Origin: DAOTWA01 sp034435955
GTDB taxonomy: Bacteria; Chloroflexota; Anaerolineae; Anaerolineales; Anaerolineaceae
Length of the DNA: 27,546 bases
NCBI GenBank assembly: GCA_034435955.1
Contig: DAOTWA010000086.1
Location: forward strand, 1-27,546
Direction: 5' to 3'
In this document: in pieces, positions 9,694-17,072 of the stretch
How positions within the stretch are numbered: the first letter of the stretch is position 1
Layout of the letters: each line of letters starts with the position of its first letter
Notes under the pieces: model-generated
The model's input: only the letters and a program-made list of their open reading frames with translations
Database searches by the model: none
Told to the model about the DNA's origin: nothing
Made by a program: the position numbers and the translations under genes

Positions 9694-11349
9694 TTATTTT
9701 CCCAACATCGGCATTTTGATGCCATGCCGACGGGCGAACTCGATCGCCTCCGGATAGCCGGCGTCGGCGTGACGCACGACCCCGAGGCCCGGATCGGTGG
9801 TCAGCACGCGCTCGAGACGGCGGGCGGCGGCGGGGGTTCCGTCGGCCACGATCACCTGCCCGGCGTGCTGGCTGAAGCCTATACCGACCCCGCCGCCGTG
9901 ATGGAAGGAGACCCACGTCGCCCCGCCCACCGCGTTGATCAGCGCGTTCAGGATCGGCCAATCGCTGATTGCGTCGCTGCCGTCGCGCATGTCCTCGGTC
10001 TCCCGGTTAGGGGAGGCCACCGAACCAGCGTCCAGATGGTCTCGTCCGATCACAATCGGCGCCTTGAGCTCGCCGCTCGCCACCATTTCGTTGAACTTCA
10101 AGCCGGCTCTGGCCCGCTCCCCATACCCCAGCCAGCAGATGCGCGCCGGCAACCCCTGGAAAGGGACCTTCTCACGAGCCATGCGCAGCCAGCGGTGCAA
10201 ATGCTCATCCTCGGGAAACAGCGCCATGACCGCCTCGTCGGTGCGGTAGATGTCCTGGGGATCGCCGGAGAGGGCCACCCAGCGGAACGGTCCTTTGCCC
10301 TGGCAGAACAGCGGGCGGATATAGGCCGGCACGAAACCGGGGAACTCGAAGGCATCCGTGACACCTGCGTCGTAAGCCCGCTGGCGTAGATTGTTGCCGT
10401 AATCGAATACCTCCGCGCCGCGACGACGAAACTCCAGCATGGCCTGCACATGGCGGGCCATGGATTCCATGGCTTTGCGCGCGTAAGTCTGGGGATCGTT
10501 CTGGCGGAGGGACTCGGCCTCGGCCACGCTCAGGCCGGCCGGCACATACATCAGCACGTCGTGAGCGGGCGTCTGGTCGGTGACCACGTCCGGGGTGACA
10601 CCGCGCATGGCCAGCTCTGGGTACACTTCGGAGGCGTTGCCGATCAAGCCGATGGAGAGAGGCTTCCCCTGATCACGCGCCTCCTCGACCAGGGTCATGG
10701 CTTCTTCGAGCGTATCCACCACCCGGTCCACGTAGCCGATCTCCAGCCGGCGGCGAGCGCGTTCGGGGTCTACTTCGACAATCAGGCCGACGCCCTCATT
10801 CATGGTGATGGCCAGGGGCTGGGCTCCGCCCATGCCGCCCAGGCCGGCGGTCAGCACGAACCTGCCCTTCAGCGAGGACCAGCCGCGCAGGCGCGCCAGG
10901 GATGCGAGCGTCTCGTAGGTGCCCTGGAGGATGCCCTGGGTGCCGATGTAGATCCACGAGCCAGCGGTCATCTGCCCGAACATGATCAGACCGCGCGCGG
11001 CCAGCTCGTCAAAGTGCTGCTGGGTGGCCCAATGCGGCACCAGGTTAGAGTTGGCGATCAGCACGCGCGGCGCGTCAGGGTGCGTCTTGAACACCGCCAC
11101 AGGCTTACCGGATTGGACCAGCAGCGTCTCGTCGTCCTCCAAATCGCGCAGCGTCTCCAGGATGGCGTCGAAAGCCTCCCAATTGCGCGCCGCCTGCCCG
11201 CGCCCACCGTACACCACCAGGTCCTGGGGGCGTTCGGCCACCTCAGGATCCAGATTATTCTGGATCATGCGGTAGGCTGCTTCGGTCAGCCAGGATTTGC
11301 AGGTCAACTGGCTTCCGCGCGGCGCGCGGACTACGCGTGGACCACTCAT
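9694..11349 (-). CDS. hutU: Urocanate hydratase
   Basis: Urocanate hydratase (EC 4.2.1.49) converts urocanate to imidazolonepropionate, the second step of histidine breakdown, using tightly bound NAD+ as an electrophile. The 551 residues match the usual family length. Visible signatures are SGKPVAVFKTH, GRQ-type text near YGGRGQAARNW, the nucleotide-binding loop GLGGMGGAQPLA, and ICWLGYGERARAG, where Cys405 corresponds to the active-site Cys410 region of the Pseudomonas enzyme. ATG 11349 has GGAGG five bases upstream. The other hut genes (hutH, hutI, hutG) are not in this window, which is unusual for a normally clustered pathway. An Rrf2 regulator lies immediately upstream with 143 bp between. 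Confidence 0.96.
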   Translation of the reverse strand: MSGPRVVRAPRGSQLTCKSWLTEAAYRMIQNNLDPEVAERPQDLVVYGGRGQAARNWEAFDAILETLRDLEDDETLLVQSGKPVAVFKTHPDAPRVLIANSNLVPHWATQQHFDELAARGLIMFGQMTAGSWIYIGTQGILQGTYETLASLARLRGWSSLKGRFVLTAGLGGMGGAQPLAITMNEGVGLIVEVDPERARRRLEIGYVDRVVDTLEEAMTLVEEARDQGKPLSIGLIGNASEVYPELAMRGVTPDVVTDQTPAHDVLMYVPAGLSVAEAESLRQNDPQTYARKAMESMARHVQAMLEFRRRGAEVFDYGNNLRQRAYDAGVTDAFEFPGFVPAYIRPLFCQGKGPFRWVALSGDPQDIYRTDEAVMALFPEDEHLHRWLRMAREKVPFQGLPARICWLGYGERARAGLKFNEMVASGELKAPIVIGRDHLDAGSVASPNRETEDMRDGSDAISDWPILNALINAVGGATWVSFHHGGGVGIGFSQHAGQVIVADGTPAAARRLERVLTTDPGLGVVRHADAGYPEAIEFARRHGIKMPMLGK

Positions 11350-11384
11350 GCGAACCTCCGTGGAATCAGATAAAAAAGTAGCGA

Positions 11385-11425
11385 CCCTCCCGTTCGATTA
11401 TACGACGGGAGGGCGCCGACGGCAA
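11385..11425 (-). promoter_or_regulatory. hutU promoter with a palindrome around the -10 box
   Basis: On the minus strand the -35 box is TTGCCG (11420-11425), the spacer 17 bp and the -10 box TATAAT (11397-11402). A perfect 9-bp inverted repeat, CCCTCCCGT (11385-11393) and ACGGGAGGG (11405-11413), flanks the -10 box with an 11-base centre. A regulator bound here would block RNA polymerase, so it is a candidate operator for hutU. The regulator is unknown. Confidence 0.7.
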
Positions 11426-11492
11426 ACCCCACCCCACTCACGCCTAGGGGACAGGGCGCGAGCGGATTGCCCGGAAAATTCGCAAGGAGCGC

Positions 11493-11915
11493 TTATGCCA
11501 TAGCCATGGCCGCGCCGTTCTTGACCAGCTTGTCGAAGGTGGTGTTCTTCAGGCGCGCAGTCAATTCATCGCGCACTTCCTGCCAGAAATTATGCACCGT
11601 GCAACTTTCGGTGAAGGGACAGCTATCCGGATCCTCGACGCATTCATTGACCGTCACCGGACCATCGATCGCTTCCAACACCTCGAGGATGCTGATTTCT
11701 TCGGGCGGGCGGGCCAGGGTGACGCCGCCGCGAGCGCCGCGCGAAGTGCGGATGATGCCGGCAACCGAGAGCTGGGCGATGATCTTGGTCAGAAATGATG
11801 AGGGGATTTGGTATGCTTCGGCAATCTGGCTGGTGGAGACACGTTCCTCAGGACCCGCAGCGGCCAGGTAATGGATGGCACGGATGGCGTAATCGGCTTG
11901 ATGGGTTATTTGCAT
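11493..11915 (-). CDS. Rrf2-family transcriptional regulator, probably Fe-S cluster-binding
   Basis: The 140-residue protein has the Rrf2 winged-helix fold: MQITHQADYAIRAIHYLA at the N terminus, the recognition region around IPSSFLTKIIAQLSVAGII (about 37-55) and the wing with SRGARGGVTLARPPEEIS. Three cysteines, Cys92, Cys99 and Cys105, sit in the same place as the cluster ligands of IscR, NsrR and RirA; the spacing here is C-X6-C-X5-C. It therefore probably senses iron-sulfur status, iron, NO or redox state, although which is not visible. ATG 11915 has AAGGAG upstream. A perfect palindrome lies just upstream (11939-11955), which suggests self-regulation. hutU follows downstream with its own promoter. 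Confidence 0.92.
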   Translation of the reverse strand: MQITHQADYAIRAIHYLAAAGPEERVSTSQIAEAYQIPSSFLTKIIAQLSVAGIIRTSRGARGGVTLARPPEEISILEVLEAIDGPVTVNECVEDPDSCPFTESCTVHNFWQEVRDELTARLKNTTFDKLVKNGAAMAMA

Positions 11916-11938
11916 TATTTACTCCTTATCTTACTATA

Positions 11939-11955
11939 AAGACATTTATTGTCTT
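11939..11955. promoter_or_regulatory. Palindrome upstream of the Rrf2 gene
   Basis: AAGACA (11939-11944) and TGTCTT (11950-11955) form a perfect 6-bp inverted repeat with a 5-base centre (TTTAT), in AT-rich DNA 23 bases upstream of the Rrf2 ATG. Size and place fit an Rrf2-type operator, most simply for the neighbouring regulator itself. Confidence 0.5.
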
Positions 11956-12101
11956 AAAGATAATCCAACGACTGCCCAAATCCAAGTGACGGATATCACT
12001 CTTTCATATGACGTTTGTGGGTAATTATTATCTATATTTTACCTGCAAGGATATGTCGATCGGCGCGAGGCCGACTCCCAGAAAAGGCGCAAAGAATCGA
12101 A

Positions 12102-12127
12102 GGGAGGACCGTTGGATAAGGTCCTCC
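12102..12127 (-). terminator. Hairpin terminator of the multicopper oxidase gene
   Basis: GGGAGGACC (12102-12110) and GGTCCTCCC (12120-12127, with 12119-12120 at the junction) form a 9-bp stem with a short loop. It lies about 37 bp beyond the multicopper oxidase stop codon. On the minus strand it is followed by TTCGATTCTTTG, a broken U-tract. Confidence 0.6.
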
Positions 12128-12163
12128 CGGGAAGCTGCGGGCTTTATCGGATTTTATACTGCG

Positions 12164-14440
12164 TCAGTAATCGGTCCCCTGGACGTAAGACCTGCCCACA
12201 TTCTTTGGATTGACCGCATACGGGCGCATCATCTCATTGTCCTCATGATCGATGATGTGACAGTGCCACACGTAGCCATGGCCGCCGGCATTGGGATCGA
12301 AGGGGTAGGCCAGGTTGGGGTCATTGATGGTCCGGTCTGTTGGCGCATAGCGCACCACAAAGCGGGTCACCATGCCAGGCGGGGTCAGAATCGTGTCCTT
12401 CCAGCCGGCCTCGTTGGCTGAGGGCGGCATCACCGGTCCCTGCAGGAAGGGGGTGATGTCGGGATTGCCGCCCAGGGCGCGCGGGTTGCCCGTGTAGTAG
12501 TTCAACGGTGGGCCAAAGCCGCCAATGAACACCCCACCCGGATAGGGCAGGCCGGTCATCGGATCGAGTGCTGTGGAGGCGGGAAAGAGGGCATTATATG
12601 CCTTGTTGTATTTATTCAAGTTAAAGCTCTGCCTGTTCAAGAGCTGGAATTGGGCCAGGTGTGTATGAATCGGGTGGGCGTCGGCGGTCAAGTTGACGAT
12701 TTCCCACACCTCGGTTTCGCCTTCGTTGGGAATTTCGGAGTAATAGTCGGTGATCCCATGGATGGTGACGGGTTGAAAGTCCGGTCGGACGCCACCCGGG
12801 TACACGTCGGTGGCCACCGAGAGGCCATCCCACTTGGTGTTGTTGACCAGTATCTCCACCGGTCCGCCGGGATAGGCGACGCCGTTCACCACGGTGGCCA
12901 TGCCCATCACCTCGTTGAGGGTAAGCTGGCGGGTCCTAGCGGGCGTTACGCCGGCGGCCAGCGCACCTGCCGCCGGATTAACCAGGCGGATCATCGGCGG
13001 GCGCAAGGGGACACCGGATGCAGGATCGTAGCTGGCATCGGCTACCGGTCCAGGCCCCACCCGAATCTGGAGGATGCGACCGAGAGTCGAGCCGTTGGGC
13101 GGAGCGCCCTTCGGGTACGGCGTGCGGCCTACATTGCGCAGAATCAGCGTCTGGCCGGCGAAGGCGGCGAAGTCGACGATTACCCCGGCACGCTCACCCG
13201 GCATCAGCACCAGACGGGGCAACACAACCGCGTTGGGGTCGATTTTGACCGGTGCATCCAGGTAACCGCCATCGGTCTCGATTTGCCAGATGGGCGGGCC
13301 CATCACCTTGGTGAGTGGATTCATCATGAACAGCTCGTAGGTGCGTGCATTTGAGCCGTTGATGAAAAGGAAGCGATAACGCCTGGGCTGGACGTTCAGG
13401 AACGGCCACACCTTGCCGTTGACCACGATGGTGTCGCCGACGAACTCGGGGACCCAGTAAGGGTGCTGAGGGTTGATGCCCAGGTTGGGGAAGAAGAGCT
13501 GTCCGTTTACGTCGAACATGCGGTCCTGCAGCACCAGAGGGATGGTAAAGTCCACCGGCCCACCCACGCCCTGCTGAAGGCCGACTGGATGCAGGCCGGT
13601 TGGGAGCGTCAGACCAGGGTCATGGATCAGGTAAGCCCCGGCCAACCCGGCGTAGACGTTCAGCCGGGTGACACCCAGCACATGATCATGGAACCAGATC
13701 GGCGCCGCCTCTTGGGTGTTGGGATAACGGTAGATGGCTTCGTTGGGAGCCGCTCCAGCTTTGCTATAGTATCCGTGGCCGTGATATACCCCATCGCTTG
13801 TGAACCAGGCGTCGGGACCGCCATCGAGCACCGGCGGCACCTCGCCGCCGTGCAGGTGGGGCACGGCAGGGATGGGCCCGACGTAATGATCGCCACAGCC
13901 CATGGTGGGGGTCATCATCGGTGCGGCCATCATCGCGCACATGTTATCCTCGGCGTTCAACGGATCGGCCCAGTGAATGGTCTGGTCGGTGGCGTTGACC
14001 CAGGCGACGATATGAGTATTCGCGGTGTCGCCAAGGTTGTTCACGAAACGGATCTGGGTAGGCTGCCCGCGGGTGGCGACGATCACCGGCCCGATGTACG
14101 TTCCGGCCGGGTTGGTCGGGGTGACACCGGCGCGATAGCCCCACACCCAGGTGCCGGTGTAGGGAGCGGTGGCCGGGACGAAAGTCGAGGGCATCACGCT
14201 GGCCTGGAATTCTTGCATTCCCAGGGTGATTTCCCCTTCACCGGCAAGGATGGTTTCTATCGGTCCGCCAGCCACGGAGAGCAGCGGCAAGGGATCGACA
14301 AACTGGGGGATGGCGCTGCCGGCCAGCGGCGTTTGAGCGACCGCCTGCCCGTAGACGCTCAGCGTCCGTAGCCGCGCCGGAACGGCCAATCCTGCCCCCG
14401 CAAGAGCAGCCAGCTTGAGAAATTCGCGTCGTGTGACCAT
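12164..14440 (-). CDS. Tat-exported CotA-like multicopper oxidase (laccase/bilirubin oxidase type)
   Basis: Multicopper oxidases take electrons from phenols, metals or pigments and reduce oxygen to water. The 758-residue protein starts with a twin-arginine signal (TRREFLKLAALAGAGLA). Copper motifs are all present: PHLHGG (His195, His197), WFHDH, HPIHTH and HCHIIDHEDNEMM, with Cys727, His732 and axial Met737 as type 1 copper ligands in CotA spacing. NVYAGLAGAYLI and MMRPY also match the CotA/bilirubin-oxidase group. A Met/Cys-rich insertion (residues 167-185) precedes the first HLH motif. ATG 14440 has GAGGTG upstream. The substrate cannot be told; laccase-like, manganese or copper(I) oxidation are all possible. 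The protein is longer than Bacillus CotA (about 510 residues). Confidence 0.93.
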   Translation of the reverse strand: MVTRREFLKLAALAGAGLAVPARLRTLSVYGQAVAQTPLAGSAIPQFVDPLPLLSVAGGPIETILAGEGEITLGMQEFQASVMPSTFVPATAPYTGTWVWGYRAGVTPTNPAGTYIGPVIVATRGQPTQIRFVNNLGDTANTHIVAWVNATDQTIHWADPLNAEDNMCAMMAAPMMTPTMGCGDHYVGPIPAVPHLHGGEVPPVLDGGPDAWFTSDGVYHGHGYYSKAGAAPNEAIYRYPNTQEAAPIWFHDHVLGVTRLNVYAGLAGAYLIHDPGLTLPTGLHPVGLQQGVGGPVDFTIPLVLQDRMFDVNGQLFFPNLGINPQHPYWVPEFVGDTIVVNGKVWPFLNVQPRRYRFLFINGSNARTYELFMMNPLTKVMGPPIWQIETDGGYLDAPVKIDPNAVVLPRLVLMPGERAGVIVDFAAFAGQTLILRNVGRTPYPKGAPPNGSTLGRILQIRVGPGPVADASYDPASGVPLRPPMIRLVNPAAGALAAGVTPARTRQLTLNEVMGMATVVNGVAYPGGPVEILVNNTKWDGLSVATDVYPGGVRPDFQPVTIHGITDYYSEIPNEGETEVWEIVNLTADAHPIHTHLAQFQLLNRQSFNLNKYNKAYNALFPASTALDPMTGLPYPGGVFIGGFGPPLNYYTGNPRALGGNPDITPFLQGPVMPPSANEAGWKDTILTPPGMVTRFVVRYAPTDRTINDPNLAYPFDPNAGGHGYVWHCHIIDHEDNEMMRPYAVNPKNVGRSYVQGTDY

Positions 14441-14678
14441 TTGTCACCTCAAAATTTCGCAACAGTTTATGGATAATCGGCTCGCGGCACTGTTTCTCCA
14501 TGTGGGGTCGAGAATTCAACCGCGCGGGTGAAATCACCTCTCCTCAAGGTTGCCCTCTACTGTGGGTGGTGGATTGGATCGCCTTCAAGGATGCGGGGTC
14601 AAAACAGGATATGTGGTAATTAATGCATAACCCCCAGATGCCTCCTTTCTTGGAGCAGTTTGTCAATGACCGGTTTGG

Positions 14679-14728
14679 AAAAAGAAACCCGGCTGCCGCG
14701 GCTGAATAGAGCGGTGCAGCTTGCCGGG
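14679..14728 (-). terminator. Terminator-like structure inside the multicopper oxidase leader
   Basis: On the minus strand CCCGGC-AA-GCTGC (14716-14728) can pair with GCAGC-CGGG (14688-14696), with extra CCGC/GCGG pairing inside, followed at once by TTTCTTTTT (14679-14687). This has the form of an intrinsic terminator, although the stem contains bulges. It lies about 60-110 nt after the predicted transcription start and 240 bp before the oxidase ATG. Confidence 0.5.
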
Positions 14729-14762
14729 CCGGCTGAGAATTGCCAGATTCTGAATACCCCAC

Positions 14763-14786
14763 ACAAGTCAATGTAAAACGACTTGT
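14763..14786. promoter_or_regulatory. Inverted repeat at the start of the oxidase transcript
   Basis: ACAAGTC (14763-14769) and GACTTGT (14780-14786) form a perfect 7-bp inverted repeat with a 10-base centre, immediately downstream of the predicted transcription start. It may be a repressor operator or the first hairpin of the leader RNA. Confidence 0.5.
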
Positions 14787-14795
14787 CTAGTCCAT

Positions 14796-14825
14796 ATTAT
14801 ATATTATTTATTATTATTTTGTCAA
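14796..14825 (-). promoter_or_regulatory. Promoter pointing at the multicopper oxidase
   Basis: On the minus strand a perfect -35 TTGACA (14820-14825) and a perfect -10 TATAAT (14796-14801) are separated by 18 bp of almost pure A and T. AT-rich DNA upstream could act as an UP element. The start would be near 14789, giving a leader of about 350 nt for the oxidase gene. Confidence 0.75.
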
Positions 14826-14908
14826 TATGTTGTGGATATTCCCATAATATTATTCATAATACGATCTTACAACTATTAATATAATCATACTTATTAACAT
14901 CGTCGTAA

Positions 14909-15850
14909 TTATAACTCCCCATAGCTCCGTTCGCGGTCCCTGCGGCGCTTCAGCTCGCTGGCGTAACGCCGTCCCAGCGCGGCGGAATGCTCATGCGCCC
15001 AGGTAGAAAGGCGCGTCTCCCCGAGCGGCTGCGAAGCGGTGCACAGCAGCCCGGCCATCAGCCCGGCGATCTCGTCGCGGGTGATCATCACATCGCCCAT
15101 CCACCGCCCGATTAGGCTGCCTGCCAGATACGCCAGTCCGGGCGGCATGGCTACCACCGGGCGCCGCACGCCGATGGCGCGGGCGATGACCTGCACCAGC
15201 TCGCGGTAAGTGAACGTCTCCGGCCCGATGGCATCCACGGTCATGTTGTCTCGATGGCGGCCAAGCTCCACCGCCAGCCCGGCCAGATCGTCCACATAAA
15301 TGGGCTGCAGGCGGTAGTTCCCGTCACCGAAGACGCCGAAGACGGGTAGCCTGCGCAGGGTCCAGGCGATGTTGTTGATCAGGATGTCCTCAGGCCCGAA
15401 AAGCAACGCCGGTCGCAGGATGGCGTAGGAAAGACCCGCCTCACGCAGGGCGCGCTCCAGGCGCGCCTTACCGCGGAAATACGGCAGAGGAGAATCCTCC
15501 GTCGGATTGGTGATGCTGACGTGCACCACCCGTTCGACGCCGGCAAGCTGCGCCGCACGAAAGAGAGTGAGCGTATTCTCAACCGCCTTAGCGTGGGAAA
15601 AACCGCGCGCATCGAAACGCACCCAGTACGTGTTATACAACACCGCTGCGCCGCGCAGCGAGGCGGCCAGCTCTTCAGGAGCATCGAAGTGGTAAGGATG
15701 CACTTCCACCCGCGCACCGAAAGAGTTCTGGCGCCGCGGCGAGTTGGTCAGTGTACGCACACGCATTCCGGCATCCAGCAGGCGGGCAGCGATGTACCTT
15801 CCGGAGAAGCCGAATGCCCCGGTCACCACGTGCAAATCGCCATGGGCCAT
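14909..15850 (-). CDS. NAD(P)-binding atypical SDR / NmrA-like (NDUFA9-like) protein
   Basis: The 313-residue protein begins with a Rossmann fold, VVTGAFGFSGRYIAARLL (TGxxGxxG at residues 10-17), and carries VSITNP, YFRGKARLERALR and ILRPALLFGPEDILINNIAW. These are features of the atypical short-chain dehydrogenases that include NmrA and NDUFA9-like proteins. The YxxxK catalytic pair of classical SDRs appears as YFRGK. Such proteins may be quinone- or sugar-related reductases or redox sensors; the substrate cannot be read from sequence. It starts 7 bp after the methyltransferase stop codon, so both are one transcript. AGGAGG lies 11 bases before the ATG. The stop codon is followed by the AT-rich region of the oxidase promoter. 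Confidence 0.85.
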   Translation of the reverse strand: MAHGDLHVVTGAFGFSGRYIAARLLDAGMRVRTLTNSPRRQNSFGARVEVHPYHFDAPEELAASLRGAAVLYNTYWVRFDARGFSHAKAVENTLTLFRAAQLAGVERVVHVSITNPTEDSPLPYFRGKARLERALREAGLSYAILRPALLFGPEDILINNIAWTLRRLPVFGVFGDGNYRLQPIYVDDLAGLAVELGRHRDNMTVDAIGPETFTYRELVQVIARAIGVRRPVVAMPPGLAYLAGSLIGRWMGDVMITRDEIAGLMAGLLCTASQPLGETRLSTWAHEHSAALGRRYASELKRRRDRERSYGEL

Positions 15851-15857
15851 GGCGCCG

Positions 15858-16541
15858 TCAATCCTCCTGATCGGCCAGGACAGCTTTTACCCCCAACCCC
15901 CACAGCGAAAAGGCGCGGGCCGCCGCCACACGTAAGCCAGCCGCCGCTAATATCTGGGTCAAGTAGATCGGCCGGCAATCCAACAAGCCGGGCCAGCGCG
16001 CGTGACCCTTTTCGTACAGGGCATTTACCCAGGCCAGGCCGCAGGATTTATCCAGCGAAACCACGCAAATCCGCCCACCGACACGCGTGACCCGCCGGCA
16101 CTCCGCCAGCACGGCGGGTATTTCGGGCGTATCGATGAGCTCGAGCACGAAGCTCATGAAGATGGCATCGAAGGCGCCGGCCGCGAACGGCAACTGGAGC
16201 GCATCGCCGCAGACCAGGCCAGGCCGGGTCGCCGGCGCCTCCCTGGCAAGCGTCCGCCCGGTTTGCGCCAGCATGCGGGGCGAGAGGTCCATACCAGCGG
16301 CCAATCCCTGCGGCCCGACCGCCCCGGCCAGCGCTGCCAAACTGTGGCCGGTGCCCGGACCGATCTCCAAAACGCGTTCGCCGGCTCTGACGGCCAGCAA
16401 TTTCAGGCCCGCTGTACGCGCCCGCGTCTCCCAACCGCTCTCGAGCAGATCGTACCAGCGACTCAAGCGGTCGTAGGTCTCACGCGCCGCTCGCCGGGGC
16501 CGGCCCACCCGGGTGATCTCGAGATCTTTAAATGACCCCAT
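15858..16541 (-). CDS. Class I SAM-dependent methyltransferase (UbiE/COQ5-like)
   Basis: The 227-residue protein shows the methyltransferase motifs in order: YDRLSRWYDLLE at the N terminus, motif I VLEIGPGTGHSL (about 58-69), the acidic end of strand 2 in GMDLSP, CGDALQLPF, FDAIFMSFVLELID (motif for the strand 4 region) and VTRVGGRICVVSLD. The arrangement is that of the UbiE/COQ5 and phospholipid N-methyltransferase groups. The length is typical. The target (quinone, lipid or small molecule) is not visible. It is first in a two-gene unit with the NAD(P)-binding protein; a methyltransferase beside an NDUFA9-like protein would fit quinone or lipid modification, but this is an inference. Ribosome site GGGTGA is weak. 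Confidence 0.87.
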   Translation of the reverse strand: MGSFKDLEITRVGRPRRAARETYDRLSRWYDLLESGWETRARTAGLKLLAVRAGERVLEIGPGTGHSLAALAGAVGPQGLAAGMDLSPRMLAQTGRTLAREAPATRPGLVCGDALQLPFAAGAFDAIFMSFVLELIDTPEIPAVLAECRRVTRVGGRICVVSLDKSCGLAWVNALYEKGHARWPGLLDCRPIYLTQILAAAGLRVAAARAFSLWGLGVKAVLADQED

Positions 16542-16702
16542 TCATTTCACCCAAAATGATCCAATCGAGGCAAAGAATATTGCTATCCCTCATCACGGGG
16601 CAAAAGCACGGCGGGGAGCGCCGGGTTGACCGAATCGCCGGTACGGAGGGCTGATACAAGCGCATCCGGATGAACCGGTGCGGCTCGCCAGGAGCACTCG
16701 CC

Positions 16703-17068
16703 TCAGGCAGAGGTAGACTGGATGGGGGGCGGGGCGGGCTGAGCCGGGCGCACCTGCGGTTGGAGCATCTGCGCAGTACGGCGGGTGTTCTCTTCCAGGG
16801 CGATCAACAGGTAAACCAGCTCGCCCAGGCCGTAAAAGGTCACCGCTGCCCCGCCGCCATAGAGGATGATGAACACAGCGCCTATCAACCCGGCCAACAC
16901 CTCCCCGCCGCCGGTGCGGAAACTGTTCGCGAAGCCGCCCAGCGCGCCTCCCGAAGCGGTGATGGCGCAAAACCCAACCAGAGCGATGATCGTCAGCACC
17001 GCAGCGATCGCCCCCAAAATTTTATAAAGCGTGCCGACCACACGCAGAGCCGTGTAACGCCTTTCCAT
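16703..17068 (-). CDS. Small two-helix membrane protein, third gene of the GerW operon
   Basis: No named family is recognised with certainty. The 121 residues hold two membrane segments (about 12-38 and 58-88), a glycine-rich stretch between them and a Pro-rich, probably cytoplasmic tail (PQVRPAQPAPPPIQ). The last part before the tail, LVYLLIALEENTRRTAQML, looks amphipathic. The gene starts four bases after the GerW stop codon, and its ribosome site GGGAGG lies inside the final GerW codons, so the two are translationally coupled. The 161 bp downstream, up to the next gene, shows nothing of note. Confidence 0.8.
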   Translation of the reverse strand: MERRYTALRVVGTLYKILGAIAAVLTIIALVGFCAITASGGALGGFANSFRTGGGEVLAGLIGAVFIILYGGGAAVTFYGLGELVYLLIALEENTRRTAQMLQPQVRPAQPAPPPIQSTSA

Positions 17069-17072
17069 ATGG

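Larger units (their letters stand above)
14441..14908. other. Long intergenic region upstream of the multicopper oxidase
   Basis: The 468 bp contain no convincing gene. From 14787 to 14908 the DNA is very AT-rich compared with its neighbours and has many short dyads (for example TTAATA and TATTAA around 14875-14896). From 14441 to 14786 composition returns to normal; this part would be the transcribed leader of the oxidase gene if the promoter at 14796-14825 is used. A 75-codon open frame on the minus strand (14544-14771) has no ribosome site and no familiar sequence. Confidence 0.6.

Noticed and set aside
10450..11373. A 307-codon plus-strand frame opposite hutU
   Set aside because: The His/Gly/Gln-rich translation is typical of an antisense frame, and hutU on the other strand is certain.
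13463..14371. A 302-codon plus-strand frame opposite the multicopper oxidase
   Set aside because: Shadow of the oxidase; no family features.
14544..14771. A 75-codon minus-strand frame in the multicopper oxidase leader
   Set aside because: No ribosome-binding site and no protein-like pattern; it overlaps the inverted repeat and the terminator-like structure.
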